Shown here: positions 31,301-38,651 of the stretch, one piece after another
Position numbering within the stretch: the stretch's first letter is position 1
Layout: each line of letters starts with the position of its first letter
From: Bacillota bacterium
GTDB lineage: Bacteria > Bacillota > Clostridia > Christensenellales > UMGS416
Assembly: GCA_023422005.1 (NCBI GenBank)
Contig: JAEZSC010000182.1
Coordinates: 1-45,675, forward strand
Direction: 5' to 3'
Length of the DNA stretch: 45,675 nucleotides
Notes under the pieces: generated by a model
What the model saw: only the letters and a program-made list of their open reading frames with translations
Databases searched by the model: none
Told to the model about the DNA's origin: nothing
Program-made: the position numbers and the translations under genes

Positions 31301-34141
31301 GACGCGGTGTATGAGGGCGCGGAATCCTTCACGGTGACACTTTCCGGGGCGGCAGGGGCGACGCTGGGCGACGCCACCGCCACGGTTACGATCAATGAAG
31401 ACGAACAAATGCCCACACTGGGCTTTGACGCCGCGGTGCTTGACGCGGACGAAGACGATACCGAGGTGTCGTTCACGCTCACACTGTCCGGGTGGTCGGC
31501 CAGCGACATCACGGTGCGGTATGCCACCGGCGGCGGCACGGCTGCCGCAGGGCAAGATTACGTGGCTTCTTCGGGCACAGTGACGATCCCGGCGCTTGCC
31601 ACATCAGCGAGCTTTACCGTTCCGCTGCGCGGGGATGCAGTCTACGAGGGCAGCGAGACCTTCCAGGTGACACTGTCCAACCCCTCCGGGGCTGTGCTGG
31701 GCACCGATGTGGCCACGGTTACGCTGCTGGACAATGAACCCATGCCCGTAGCGGGATTTGCCGCCGCTGCCGTTGCTGTGTCGGAAGACGCGGCTCAGGC
31801 GGTGGTCACGGTGTCTCTGTCCAGGCCTTCCAGCACCGCTGTCACTCTGCAGGCAGCCACCACCGACGGCACGGCCAAGGCCGGGTCCGACTATGTCGCC
31901 TGGAGCAGAGCGGTCACGATTCCGGCCGGGAGCGTAACTGCGGAGATAGGCATCGATCTGTCGGACGACGAAGTATATGAGGGAGACGAGAGCTTCACTG
32001 TCTCGCTATCCGACCCCCGCGGCGCCACTTTGGGGCTCGCGTCGGCCACTGTGACGCTGCAGGAGGACGAGACGCTGCCCGCCATCGGCGTGCAGACCGC
32101 TGCCGTGTCGGCCCAGGAGGGAGCCGGCACTGCCACAGTCACAGTACGGCTATCCGGCCTTTCGGCAGCGGACGCCACTGTGCGGTATGAGACTGTGGAC
32201 GGAACAGCCGTCGCGGGGACCGATTACACGGCCAGTGCCGGCGCCGTCACCGTTCCCGCCGGCAGCCTTACCGCCGCAATCACAATTCCCCTTACGGATA
32301 ACGCCCTCGATCAAGCAACCCGTTCCTTTGCCATCGTGCTATCCAGCCCTTCCGGCGCGGCGCTGGGCGCGGCAAACGCCACTGTCACGATACAGGACGA
32401 CGACCCGCAGCCTCAGATCGGGCTGGACGTCACCAGCGTCACCATTCAGGAGACGGATGCGCAAGCCGAGTTCACGGTCTCGCTGTCGGCGCTGTCCGGC
32501 AGGGACGTCACGGTGCATTACAGCACGGAGGCCGGCACGGCGCAGCAGGGCAGCGATTTCGTTGCGCAGACAGGCACGCTGGCTATACCGGCGGGCAGCC
32601 GCACCGGCTCCATTCGCATCCCGCTCAGAGATGACGATATCCGCGAGGGTGTGGAAACCTTCGGCATTGTTCTGACCAGCCCCAACGGCGCTGCGTTGAG
32701 CACGGACCGTGCCATGGCGTTGATCATGGATAGCGAAGCCGTGCCGACCGTCGCAATTTCCCAGACCACGCTGCGCGTATCCGAGGCCGACGATGTCGTT
32801 GTTTTGGCGATAAGGCTGTCGGGTAAGGCGGCATACGACGTTGACGTTCATTATGACACACAAAATGGAACGGCCTCTTCCGGCTCAGATTTCACCGGGG
32901 GCGCAGGGGTAGTGACGATAGCAGCGGGCCGGCAGGCCGGTGAGGTCAGCATCCCGATCCGGGATGACAGCATCCATGAGCCGGCGGAGAGCTTTGTTGT
33001 CAAGCTGCTCAGCGCGACGGGCGCCACGGTAGACACGACCCCGGTGACGGTAACCATTGAGGACGATGACGCAATTGCACCTACGGCCACGCCCACGCGT
33101 ACGCCGACCGTAAGACCCACGGCGACGGCCACACCCACGCGTACGCCGACCATAAGGCCCACGGCGACGGCCACGCCTACGCGCACGCCGACCACCAGGC
33201 CCACGGCGACACCAACGGCAACGCCGACAGCCACGCCTGCGGCGACACCGACGGCGACGCCGACAGCTACATCGACGGTGACGCCCACGGCCACGCCGAC
33301 AGCCACGCCTACGGTGACACCTGCAACCGCACCGACGGCAGCGCCCAGCGGCACCGGCGTGGTCGTGAAGGTGCCGGATTCCGCGGTGCGGCTGCAGACG
33401 GAAACGGTGGACGGTTCCGAAGACATGCTGACGGTGGCCACGGTCGATAATCAGCAGATCAACGCAGCCATCGAGGATGCCGTGCAAAACGGCCAGGGGA
33501 ACGGCGGCACGCTGAAGCTGCCCGAGATCCGGACGGAAGACGACTCTCAAGGCGTGAAGCTGGATCTGCCCGCTTCCGCTGTGGAATCCGCCGCCAACGC
33601 CGGTATGAGCCTGGAGGTGCAGATGAACGGTGTGGGCTTCCAGATTCCCACCGACGTTCTGCAGCAACCGCATGGGACCGGCGCCAGCACGCTCTCCCTG
33701 ATCAGCAAAACCGTGGATGAGCAAGTCTCCAGCTTTGCCATCGACGACGGAGACGGAGAACAGATCGCTTCCTCCTATAGCTTTGAACTGATCCTGACCC
33801 GGGCGGACGGAACACAGCAGAAGCTGACGCGCTTTGACCAGCCGATGGTCATCTCGGTGCAGCTGAGCGAGGAGGAAGCCGCTAAGATTCGCAATCCCGA
33901 CCGCCTGAAGATGTGCTACATCGACAGGGTTACCGGAGCAACGGAGGTGCTTACCTCGCAGTACGATCCCGCCACGCGCATACTGACGTTCAAGACTAGC
34001 CACTTCTCGGTCTTCACGCCGATGGAGATTGTGCCCAAAGGCATGTCGGGCTGGGTCTGGCTGGTGCTGATCACCGGCGTTCTGGCGCTGGCGGCGTTGG
34101 TCTTCTTCCTTGCGAGGAAGAGCAGAAAACAGCATCGATAA
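28331..34141 (+). CDS. Giant surface protein with 13 Calx-beta repeats and a C-terminal membrane anchor
   Basis: A 1936-residue protein. Residues 1-30 form a signal peptide, 31-133 a unique Cys-containing N-terminal part. Residues about 134-1580 are 13 tandem Calx-beta domains of roughly 111 residues, each starting like PTVGF or PTLGF, with acidic 'TDDxxxEgxEsFTVTL' strands that bind calcium in known members. A Thr/Pro linker with 14-residue repeats follows (about 1582-1673), then a domain of about 230 residues ('VVVKVPDSAVRLQTE' onward, 'FKTSHFSVFTPMEIV' at the end), and a membrane helix (about 1908-1928) before KSRKQHR. No LPxTG is seen, so anchoring is by the helix. The start ATG has GAGGGGG eight bases upstream. 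Likely a calcium-dependent stalk or adhesin; the ligand is unknown. Confidence 0.88.
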   Translation: MIKQWQRALSCFLALLVTSTILNLPFPNAVGRTSGPPFNISGSDYSDCNDTYAYQNDYNGKSCYFNMGKIASDGTIILDAGTSMVYWEDIRWVLYSDNQVRYYSNTYSGSNPPTSGWVRADGSSDANFLLSYGPTFTLQSSDVTVNEQAGVVHLTVNISEEFPFLTTLSYMAASGTAQSGSDFIGGSGSIAFNGVSGSTAVLSIPITDDDMFEADETFTVTLTGASDGAGVGGSPCTVTIKSDDPQPTVGFSSDTATASEGDGAVTLPVNLTNSSSASITVHYETSAGTAVAGEDYQTTSGTLTIPAGSKSANIQIPTVKDTVFEHSESFTVTLSSPNGATLGTRSSCVVTLSDDDPMPSIGFPSEPFEAGEGDASAVLTVSLSGLSAYSVSASYVTSDGTATAGEDYSAKSGTVTIPAGSTSASIPIDLLTDTVYEGSESFTVTLSDPSGALSGDVMSATVTMADDDDAPVVGFADTDITASEEDGSVSLTVDLTGSTTRDVTVQYFTADDTALAGNDYVAQADTLTIAAGETSGTIQIPLSTDNIDEENESFTVTLVSPSDATLGASSATVTLTDDDPMPTVGFAAPAQATLSESAASVSFEVALSAVSGRAVTVNYATSSGTAAAGADFTAQTGTLTIPAGSASGTITVLLNGDELDEAAETFTITLSDPSNATLGQSTATVTLTDDDPTPTIGLSADTYTADENAGSATLTVRLSAPSGLDTSVQYATANLTAQAGTDYTLSTGTVTIPAGSTTASISVPLTNDDVYEGNETFRVDLSTAGNATLSGNTNAVVTIRDNESLPTLGFSADAYTAVEGDAAVELTAMLSGPASTDITLEYETQDGTARAGQDYTAATGTVIVPAGMTSATFTIPLLDGETYEIGESFTVDLYRTGWAAMGTATATVTIEDDETLPGVGFDDADVTFDEDAGLASLTVKLSGPSYADVTVDYETSDGTARDGEDYTSAAGTVTIAAGSTEATIDIGLTDDAVYEGAESFTVTLSGAAGATLGDATATVTINEDEQMPTLGFDAAVLDADEDDTEVSFTLTLSGWSASDITVRYATGGGTAAAGQDYVASSGTVTIPALATSASFTVPLRGDAVYEGSETFQVTLSNPSGAVLGTDVATVTLLDNEPMPVAGFAAAAVAVSEDAAQAVVTVSLSRPSSTAVTLQAATTDGTAKAGSDYVAWSRAVTIPAGSVTAEIGIDLSDDEVYEGDESFTVSLSDPRGATLGLASATVTLQEDETLPAIGVQTAAVSAQEGAGTATVTVRLSGLSAADATVRYETVDGTAVAGTDYTASAGAVTVPAGSLTAAITIPLTDNALDQATRSFAIVLSSPSGAALGAANATVTIQDDDPQPQIGLDVTSVTIQETDAQAEFTVSLSALSGRDVTVHYSTEAGTAQQGSDFVAQTGTLAIPAGSRTGSIRIPLRDDDIREGVETFGIVLTSPNGAALSTDRAMALIMDSEAVPTVAISQTTLRVSEADDVVVLAIRLSGKAAYDVDVHYDTQNGTASSGSDFTGGAGVVTIAAGRQAGEVSIPIRDDSIHEPAESFVVKLLSATGATVDTTPVTVTIEDDDAIAPTATPTRTPTVRPTATATPTRTPTIRPTATATPTRTPTTRPTATPTATPTATPAATPTATPTATSTVTPTATPTATPTVTPATAPTAAPSGTGVVVKVPDSAVRLQTETVDGSEDMLTVATVDNQQINAAIEDAVQNGQGNGGTLKLPEIRTEDDSQGVKLDLPASAVESAANAGMSLEVQMNGVGFQIPTDVLQQPHGTGASTLSLISKTVDEQVSSFAIDDGDGEQIASSYSFELILTRADGTQQKLTRFDQPMVISVQLSEEEAAKIRNPDRLKMCYIDRVTGATEVLTSQYDPATRILTFKTSHFSVFTPMEIVPKGMSGWVWLVLITGVLALAALVFFLARKSRKQHR
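28730..33070 (+). repeat. 13-copy Calx-beta coding repeat array
   Basis: Thirteen units of about 334 bases, beginning near 28730, 29069, 29404, 29743, 30071, 30410, 30746, 31079, 31409, 31741, 32071, 32410 and 32744. Each encodes a Calx-beta domain; the 'acgatcccggcgggcagc' type segment recurs in most copies. Copies differ at most positions, so this is an old array rather than a recent expansion. Confidence 0.85.
33095..33220 (+). repeat. 42-base tandem repeat in the Thr/Pro linker
   Basis: Three near-identical 42-base units at 33095-33136, 33137-33178 and 33179-33220 encode RTPTVRPTATATPT-like 14-residue repeats, followed by shorter ACGCCGACA-type repeats to about 33350. This part is likely to change length between strains. 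Confidence 0.85.
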
Positions 34142-34207
34142 GGTGGTGTCGCCTTCGGCGCTGTTGCGCTTTGGCGATCCGGACGACTTGTAAGTACTGT
34201 TGCTTAA

Positions 34208-34243
34208 TCGCCCGACGATAACCGTCGTCGGGCGATTTCTTTG
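34208..34243 (+). terminator. Terminator after the surface protein gene
   Basis: ATCGCCCGACGA (34208-34219) and TCGTCGGGCGAT (34226-34237) form a perfect 12-base-pair stem with a six-base loop, followed by TTTCTTT. Confidence 0.9.
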
Positions 34244-34328
34244 CATTGGATCTCAAATTATTTTTTATGAGACGTATTCGCCTGTTGGCGGGTTTTATAA
34301 CGGCCTTCATCTATCTTCGAGGTTCCTC

Positions 34329-34355
34329 CTGCCGAATGAATCGGCAGTCGGTTTT
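34329..34355 (+). terminator. Second terminator-like hairpin in the 34142-34568 gap
   Basis: CTGCCGA (34329-34335) and TCGGCAG (34341-34347) form a perfect seven-base-pair stem followed by TCGGTTTTAT. A smaller hairpin CGCC-TGTT-GGCG with GGTTTTAT lies just before it, near 34291. No gene is visible between them, so these may be back-up terminators or parts of a short RNA. Confidence 0.5.
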
Positions 34356-34380
34356 ATCTTCTGCTTTTCCCATGGACGCC

Positions 34381-34408
34381 TTGACATTCTCCCGGGGAAT
34401 GTTATAAT
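34381..34408 (+). promoter_or_regulatory. Consensus promoter of the hydrogenase maturation operon
   Basis: TTGACA (34381-34386) and TATAAT (34403-34408) are both perfect, 16 bases apart, and TG at 34400-34402 gives an extended -10. It is the best promoter match in the window. The expected start is near 34415. Confidence 0.85.
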
Positions 34409-34414
34409 TTTATC

Positions 34415-34554
34415 AAACTTAGTTGCGAGAATCTTCTTTCAACAAAGTGCTTCAACCGGATACTGACACGAAGAGTTGATCTGAAGTGGAAGGCACGGCA
34501 ATCGCGATATCAGTCGATGCATGCGCTTTTCATAAAGCGCATTTTTTTATTTTT
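34415..34554 (+). ncRNA. Attenuator-like leader RNA of the hydrogenase maturation operon
   Basis: About 140 bases separate the promoter from the end of a perfect intrinsic terminator that lies before the first gene. Stem 1 pairs CTTaGTTG (34418-34425) with CAACaAAG (34440-34447). Stem 2 pairs CTTCA (34450-34454) with TGAAG (34482-34486), and GTGC (34447-34450) can also pair with GCAC (34493-34496). AAAGTGC (34444-34450) can pair over seven bases, one of them a wobble, with GCGCTTT (34523-34529), the left arm of the terminator, so an antiterminator is possible. No known riboswitch class is recognised. A free small RNA made from the same promoter is the alternative. Confidence 0.6.
34521..34554 (+). 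terminator. Intrinsic terminator inside the hydrogenase operon leader
   Basis: ATGCGCTTT (34521-34529) and AAAGCGCAT (34534-34542) form a nine-base-pair perfect stem with a TCAT loop, followed by a long T-rich run to 34554. The GGAGG ribosome binding site of the first gene begins three bases later. Confidence 0.9.
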
Positions 34555-34568
34555 CTGGAGGCTGTTAC

Positions 34569-34826
34569 ATGGATACCAGAGTGGCCATCATTGCCATCAT
34601 CGTGGAAAACCCCGACTCCGTGGAGAAACTCAACGCTCTCCTGCATACCTATGCGGCGTACATCATCGGCCGCATGGGCATCCCCTACCGGGAAAAGGGC
34701 GTGTCCATCATCAGCGTGGCCGTGGACGCGCCGCAGGACGCCATCAGCGCCCTGTCCGGCAAGATCGGCAAGCTGCCCGGTATCGCCGTGAAAACAGCCT
34801 ATTCCAATGTGGGAGCACAGGCATGA
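34569..34826 (+). CDS. TM1266-type iron-only hydrogenase system regulator
   Basis: An 85-residue protein of the family named after TM1266, small ACT-like regulators found with [FeFe]-hydrogenase maturation genes. The sequence shows 'VAIIAIIVENPDSVEKLN', 'YAAYIIGRMGIPYREKG' and 'GKIGKLPGIAVKTAYSNV', which fits the family over its whole length. GGAGG lies eight bases before ATG 34569. It is the first gene of the operon and its stop overlaps the start of hydE. It has no obvious DNA-binding motif, so whether it binds DNA, RNA or a small molecule is open. Confidence 0.85.
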   Translation: MDTRVAIIAIIVENPDSVEKLNALLHTYAAYIIGRMGIPYREKGVSIISVAVDAPQDAISALSGKIGKLPGIAVKTAYSNVGAQA

Positions 34827-35875
34827 ACCCTGAGACAAAGGCGCTGATCGACAGGTTGGAGGCCGACCGCGGGCTGGACCGCAACGGGTATCTGGCGCTG
34901 CTGGAAAACCGTACGACGGAAGCGGCGCAAGCTCTCTTTGAGCGCGCGAGGGCGGTCCGGCATGGCGTGTATGGCCATGACGTTTTCATGCGCGGCCTCA
35001 TCGAGTTTACAAACCATTGCAAGAACGACTGTTATTATTGCGGCATCCGCAGGAGCAACCGCGATGCCCAGCGATACCGCCTGACCGAAGAGCAGATACT
35101 GGAATGCTGCGCGGCCGGCCACGGGCTGGGTTTTCGCACCTTTGTGCTGCAGGGCGGTGAGGACCCGTTCTTTACCGACGAGAAGATCGTGGACATCGTG
35201 GGCGCGATCAAGCGGAACCACCCCGACTGCGCCGTGACACTGTCCATCGGAGAAAAAAGCCGCGAGAGCTACAAGGCCTACCGGGAAGCCGGGGCGGATC
35301 GCTATCTGCTGCGCCACGAGACGGCCAACGCCGAGCATTACGCCAGGCTGCACCCGCCGGAGCTGTCGCTGGAAAACCGCAGGCGGTGCCTGTATGACCT
35401 CAAGGAGCTGGGCTATCAGGTGGGCTGCGGGTTCATGGTCGGTTCGCCGCACCAGACCAACGAGTGTCTGGCGGAGGATCTGCTGTTCATCGGTGAGCTG
35501 CAGCCGCACATGATCGGCATCGGCCCATTCATCCCCCATGGGCAGACGCCCTTCGCGGCCCAGCGGGCCGGCTCGCTGGAGCTCACGCTGTTCTTGCTTG
35601 GCATCCTGCGGCTGATGCTGCCCGGTGCGCTGCTGCCCGCCACGACTGCCCTGGGCACCATCCACCCCCAGGGTCGGGAGCAGGGCATACTGGCCGGCGC
35701 CAACGTCGTGATGCCCAACCTTTCGCCGACCGACGTGCGAAAAAAATACATGCTCTACGACAACAAGATCTGCACCGGCGACGAGGCGGCCGAGTGCCGG
35801 CAGTGCATGAACGGCCGCATGGAGCGCATTGGGTATCAAATGGTCGTCTCCCGGGGCGATCACAAATCGATATAA
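34823..35875 (+). CDS. hydE: [FeFe]-hydrogenase maturase HydE, radical SAM
   Basis: A 350-residue radical SAM enzyme of H-cluster assembly that acts on the HydG product to prepare the diiron subcluster. The catalytic cluster motif is C66-x3-C70-x2-C73 (CKNDCYYC), followed by 'LQGGEDPFFTDEKI' and 'SIGEKSRESYKAYREAGADRY' in two parts. Near the C-terminus C-x7-C-x2-C (ICTGDEAAECRQC) keeps the spacing of the second cluster seen in the Thermotoga enzyme, so that optional site may be occupied. ATG 34823 overlaps the stop of the regulator gene; the longer open frame from 34517 crosses the leader and is not family-like. Confidence 0.95.
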   Translation: MNPETKALIDRLEADRGLDRNGYLALLENRTTEAAQALFERARAVRHGVYGHDVFMRGLIEFTNHCKNDCYYCGIRRSNRDAQRYRLTEEQILECCAAGHGLGFRTFVLQGGEDPFFTDEKIVDIVGAIKRNHPDCAVTLSIGEKSRESYKAYREAGADRYLLRHETANAEHYARLHPPELSLENRRRCLYDLKELGYQVGCGFMVGSPHQTNECLAEDLLFIGELQPHMIGIGPFIPHGQTPFAAQRAGSLELTLFLLGILRLMLPGALLPATTALGTIHPQGREQGILAGANVVMPNLSPTDVRKKYMLYDNKICTGDEAAECRQCMNGRMERIGYQMVVSRGDHKSI

Positions 35876-35923
35876 CAACCGTTGACTAACGGGAAAGAAT
35901 GTCTGACCCGAAAGGAAGGAACC

Positions 35924-37342
35924 ATGTATAACCCCAAATCCTTACAGGCAGGGGAGTTCATCTCCCATGAAGAAGTGCTGGACACCCTCACCTATGCCCA
36001 GGCGAACAGGCACAATGAAAAGCTCATCGATGCGATCCTGACCAAGGCCCGGCTGCGTCAGGGCCTGACCCATCGGGAGGCCACCGTGCTGCTGGATTGC
36101 GACATCCGGGAGAAGAACCTGGAAATCGAGGCGCTGGCGCGGAAGATCAAGCTGGATTTCTACGGAAACCGCATCGTGCTGTTCGCACCGCTGTATCTGT
36201 CCAACCACTGCGTCAACGGCTGCGTGTATTGCCCCTATCACCTGAAGAACAAGCACATTGCCCGCAAGAAGCTGACCCAGGCGGAAATCGCCCGGGAGGT
36301 CACGGCGTTGCAGGACATGGGCCACAAGCGCTTGGCCATCGAGGCCGGCGAGGACCCTGTCAACAATCCCATCGATTACATCCTGGAAAGCATCGGCACG
36401 ATCTACGGTGTCCGGCACCGCAACGGCTCCATCCGCCGGGTCAACGTCAACATCGCCGCCACCACCGTGGAGAACTACCGCAAGCTCCGGAACGCCGGCA
36501 TCGGTACCTATATTCTTTTCCAGGAGACCTATCACAAAGAGAGCTACGAGCGCCTGCACCCGACCGGCCCCAAGCACGACTACGCTTACCACACCGAGGC
36601 CATGGACCGTGCCATGCAGGGCGGCATTGACGACGTGGGCCTGGGCGTGCTGTTCGGCCTGGAGCGGTACCGTTATGAGTTCGCCGCGATGCTGATGCAC
36701 GCCGAGCATCTGGAAGCGGCCCACGGCGTGGGCCCGCACACGATCAGCGTGCCCCGGATTAAACGCGCCGATGACATCGACCCTACCGTGTTCGACAACG
36801 GCATCGACGACGACACCTTCGCCAAGATCGTCGCGTGCATCCGCATTGCTGTGCCCTATACCGGCATGATCGTATCCACCCGGGAGAGCCAGGCCTGCCG
36901 GGAGCGGGCGCTGCACCTGGGCGTCTCCCAGATCAGCGGGGCTTCCCGCACCAGCGTGGGCGGGTATGTTGAGCCGGAACCCGAGGACGCCAAGTCCGAA
37001 CAGTTTGACGTCAGTGACCGGCGGACGCTGGACGAGGTCGTGCGGTGGTTGATGGAACTTGGGTACATCCCCAGCTTCTGCACCGCGTGCTACCGCGAGG
37101 GCCGAACCGGAGACCGGTTCATGAGCCTTATAAAGAGCGGGCAGATACAGAACTGCTGCCATCCAAACGCGTTGATGACGCTTAAGGAATATCTGATGGA
37201 CTATGCCCGCGCCGACACCCGGGCCATCGGCGAAGCGCTGATCGATGCCGAGATCGGCAACATACCCAAGGAAAAGCTCAGGGAGATCGTCCGTGACAAC
37301 CTTGCGCGCATCCAAGCCGGCAACCGGGACTTTCGTCTTTAG
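35924..37342 (+). CDS. hydG: [FeFe]-hydrogenase maturase HydG, radical SAM tyrosine lyase
   Basis: A 472-residue radical SAM enzyme that splits tyrosine to make the CO and cyanide ligands of the H-cluster. The first cluster motif is C96-x3-C100-x2-C103 (CVNGCVYCPYH). The second, C-terminal cluster is seen in 'FCTACYREGRTGDRFM' with 'NCCHPNA', the C-x2-C-x22-C arrangement required for HydG. The body has 'RRVNVNIAATTVENYRKL' and 'YILFQETYHKESYERLHP' as expected. I start it at ATG 35924, preceded by AAGGAAGG; an in-frame codon at 35882 has no such site. It lies 48 bases after hydE and precedes hydF. Confidence 0.96.
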   Translation: MYNPKSLQAGEFISHEEVLDTLTYAQANRHNEKLIDAILTKARLRQGLTHREATVLLDCDIREKNLEIEALARKIKLDFYGNRIVLFAPLYLSNHCVNGCVYCPYHLKNKHIARKKLTQAEIAREVTALQDMGHKRLAIEAGEDPVNNPIDYILESIGTIYGVRHRNGSIRRVNVNIAATTVENYRKLRNAGIGTYILFQETYHKESYERLHPTGPKHDYAYHTEAMDRAMQGGIDDVGLGVLFGLERYRYEFAAMLMHAEHLEAAHGVGPHTISVPRIKRADDIDPTVFDNGIDDDTFAKIVACIRIAVPYTGMIVSTRESQACRERALHLGVSQISGASRTSVGGYVEPEPEDAKSEQFDVSDRRTLDEVVRWLMELGYIPSFCTACYREGRTGDRFMSLIKSGQIQNCCHPNALMTLKEYLMDYARADTRAIGEALIDAEIGNIPKEKLREIVRDNLARIQAGNRDFRL

Positions 37343-37344
37343 GG

Positions 37345-37395
37345 TTTCAGGGCGAAGCCCTGAAAAATAACTCTCCCCTTCCCTCCGGGAAGGGG
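37345..37395. repeat. Two adjacent perfect hairpins between hydG and hydF
   Basis: TTTCAGGGC-GAA-GCCCTGAAA (37345-37365) and CCCCTTCCC-TCC-GGGAAGGGG (37375-37395) are perfect nine-base-pair stems, ten bases apart. The second is followed by TTGGGGATGGGGG, a pattern seen in REP-like intergenic palindromes of many bacteria. There is no T-tract on the plus strand, so they are not standard terminators. They could stabilise the hydEG part of the message. Confidence 0.6.
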
Positions 37396-37444
37396 TTGGG
37401 GATGGGGGTCCATCGGACACGATAGCCCGAAACAGGAGGTTTCA

Positions 37445-38650
37445 ATGGGACTCAATGACACGCCCAGAGCCAACCGCGTGCACATCGGCATTTTCGGCCG
37501 GCGCAACGCCGGCAAGTCCAGCGTCATCAACGCGATCACCGGTCAGGACATCGCCATCGTGTCCAATGTGCCGGGCACCACGACCGACCCGGTGTATAAA
37601 TCCATGGAGCTGCTGCCCATGGGGCCGGTCATGATCATCGATACCCCGGGCATCGACGACGAAGGCGCGCTGGGTGAGCTGCGCGTGCGCAAGGCCAAAC
37701 GGGTGCTCAACAAGGCCGACGTGGCGGTGCTGGTTGTGGACGCCGTGCTGGGGCAGACCCAGGCCGACCGGGAGCTGCTGCGCCTGTTTGAAAGCAAGGG
37801 CATTCCCCACATTGTGGCCTGGAACAAGTGTGACCTGCTGGCGGAGACCCAACCGGCCAAGGCCAGCGAGATTTATATCAGCGCCAGGGACGGCGTCAAC
37901 ATCGGGCCGCTCAAGGAGAGGATTGCCGCGCTGGCTGCCACGGAGGAGCCCAAGCACCGGATCGTCGGAGACCTGATCGGCCCGTCGGACTTCGTGGTGC
38001 TGGTGACGCCCATCGACAAGGCAGCGCCCAAGGGCCGGCTGATCCTGCCGCAGCAGCAGACGATAAGAGACATTCTGGAATCCGACGCGGTGGCCATCGT
38101 CGTGAAGGAGCACGAGCTGCGCGAGACGCTGGAGGGCCTGCACAAGAAGCCCCGGCTGGTCATCACCGACAGCCAGGTGTTCGCCAAGGTGTCCGCCGAT
38201 GTGCCCGGAGACATTCCGCTTACGTCCTTTTCCATCCTGTTCGCGCGTTACAAAGGATTGCTGGACGCCGCCATACAGGGCGCTGCAGCGCTGGATGCGC
38301 TGCAGGATGGCGACGTTGTGCTGATCTGCGAGGGGTGCACCCACCACCGCCAGTGTGACGACATCGGCACGGTGAAGATTCCCCGGTGGATTCGCAATCA
38401 CACCGGCAGGCGGCTGGAGTTCGCGTTCACGTCGGGCAGCGAATTCCCCGAAGACCTGGGGAAGTACAGGCTGATCATCCACTGCGGCGGGTGCATGCTC
38501 AATGAGCGGGAGGTTAAGTACCGCCAGCAATGCGCGCTGGATCAGCAGGTGCCCATCACCAATTACGGCATCGTCATCGCGGCCATGCAGGGGATTTTGA
38601 AGCGCAGCATCGCCGTGTTCCCGCACCTGCAAGCGCGGTTGGGAGGCTGA
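37445..38650 (+). CDS. hydF: [FeFe]-hydrogenase maturation GTPase HydF
   Basis: A 401-residue scaffold GTPase that receives the diiron precursor from HydE and HydG and delivers it to the hydrogenase. The GTP-binding domain (residues 10-180) has the P-loop G18-RRNAGKS, 'NVPGTTTDPVY', 'IIDTPGIDDEG' and 'WNKCDLL'. The C-terminal domain has the cluster ligands 'CTHHRQCDD' and 'IIHCGGCM', matching the CxH...HCxxC signature of HydF. ATG 37445 follows CAGGAGG. The stop lies one base before the aspartase gene, giving tight coupling. Confidence 0.96.
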   Translation: MGLNDTPRANRVHIGIFGRRNAGKSSVINAITGQDIAIVSNVPGTTTDPVYKSMELLPMGPVMIIDTPGIDDEGALGELRVRKAKRVLNKADVAVLVVDAVLGQTQADRELLRLFESKGIPHIVAWNKCDLLAETQPAKASEIYISARDGVNIGPLKERIAALAATEEPKHRIVGDLIGPSDFVVLVTPIDKAAPKGRLILPQQQTIRDILESDAVAIVVKEHELRETLEGLHKKPRLVITDSQVFAKVSADVPGDIPLTSFSILFARYKGLLDAAIQGAAALDALQDGDVVLICEGCTHHRQCDDIGTVKIPRWIRNHTGRRLEFAFTSGSEFPEDLGKYRLIIHCGGCMLNEREVKYRQQCALDQQVPITNYGIVIAAMQGILKRSIAVFPHLQARLGG

Positions 38651-38651
38651 C

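Noticed and set aside
33095..33350. Tandem repeats considered as a CRISPR array
   Set aside because: No spacers of constant size and no cas genes; the repeats are in frame and code for a Thr/Pro stalk.
34000..34141. LPxTG sortase anchor at the end of the surface protein
   Set aside because: The tail has a membrane helix and positive residues but no LPxTG-like motif before it.
32885..34246. 453-codon minus-strand frame opposite the surface protein gene
   Set aside because: The sequence is repetitive Arg/Gly and His and mirrors the Thr/Pro linker; no start signals and no recognisable domain.
34486..34791. Possible leader peptide beginning before the terminator at 34521-34554
   Set aside because: The frame runs through the terminator and into the regulator gene in another frame without a sensible end or codon pattern of an attenuator peptide.
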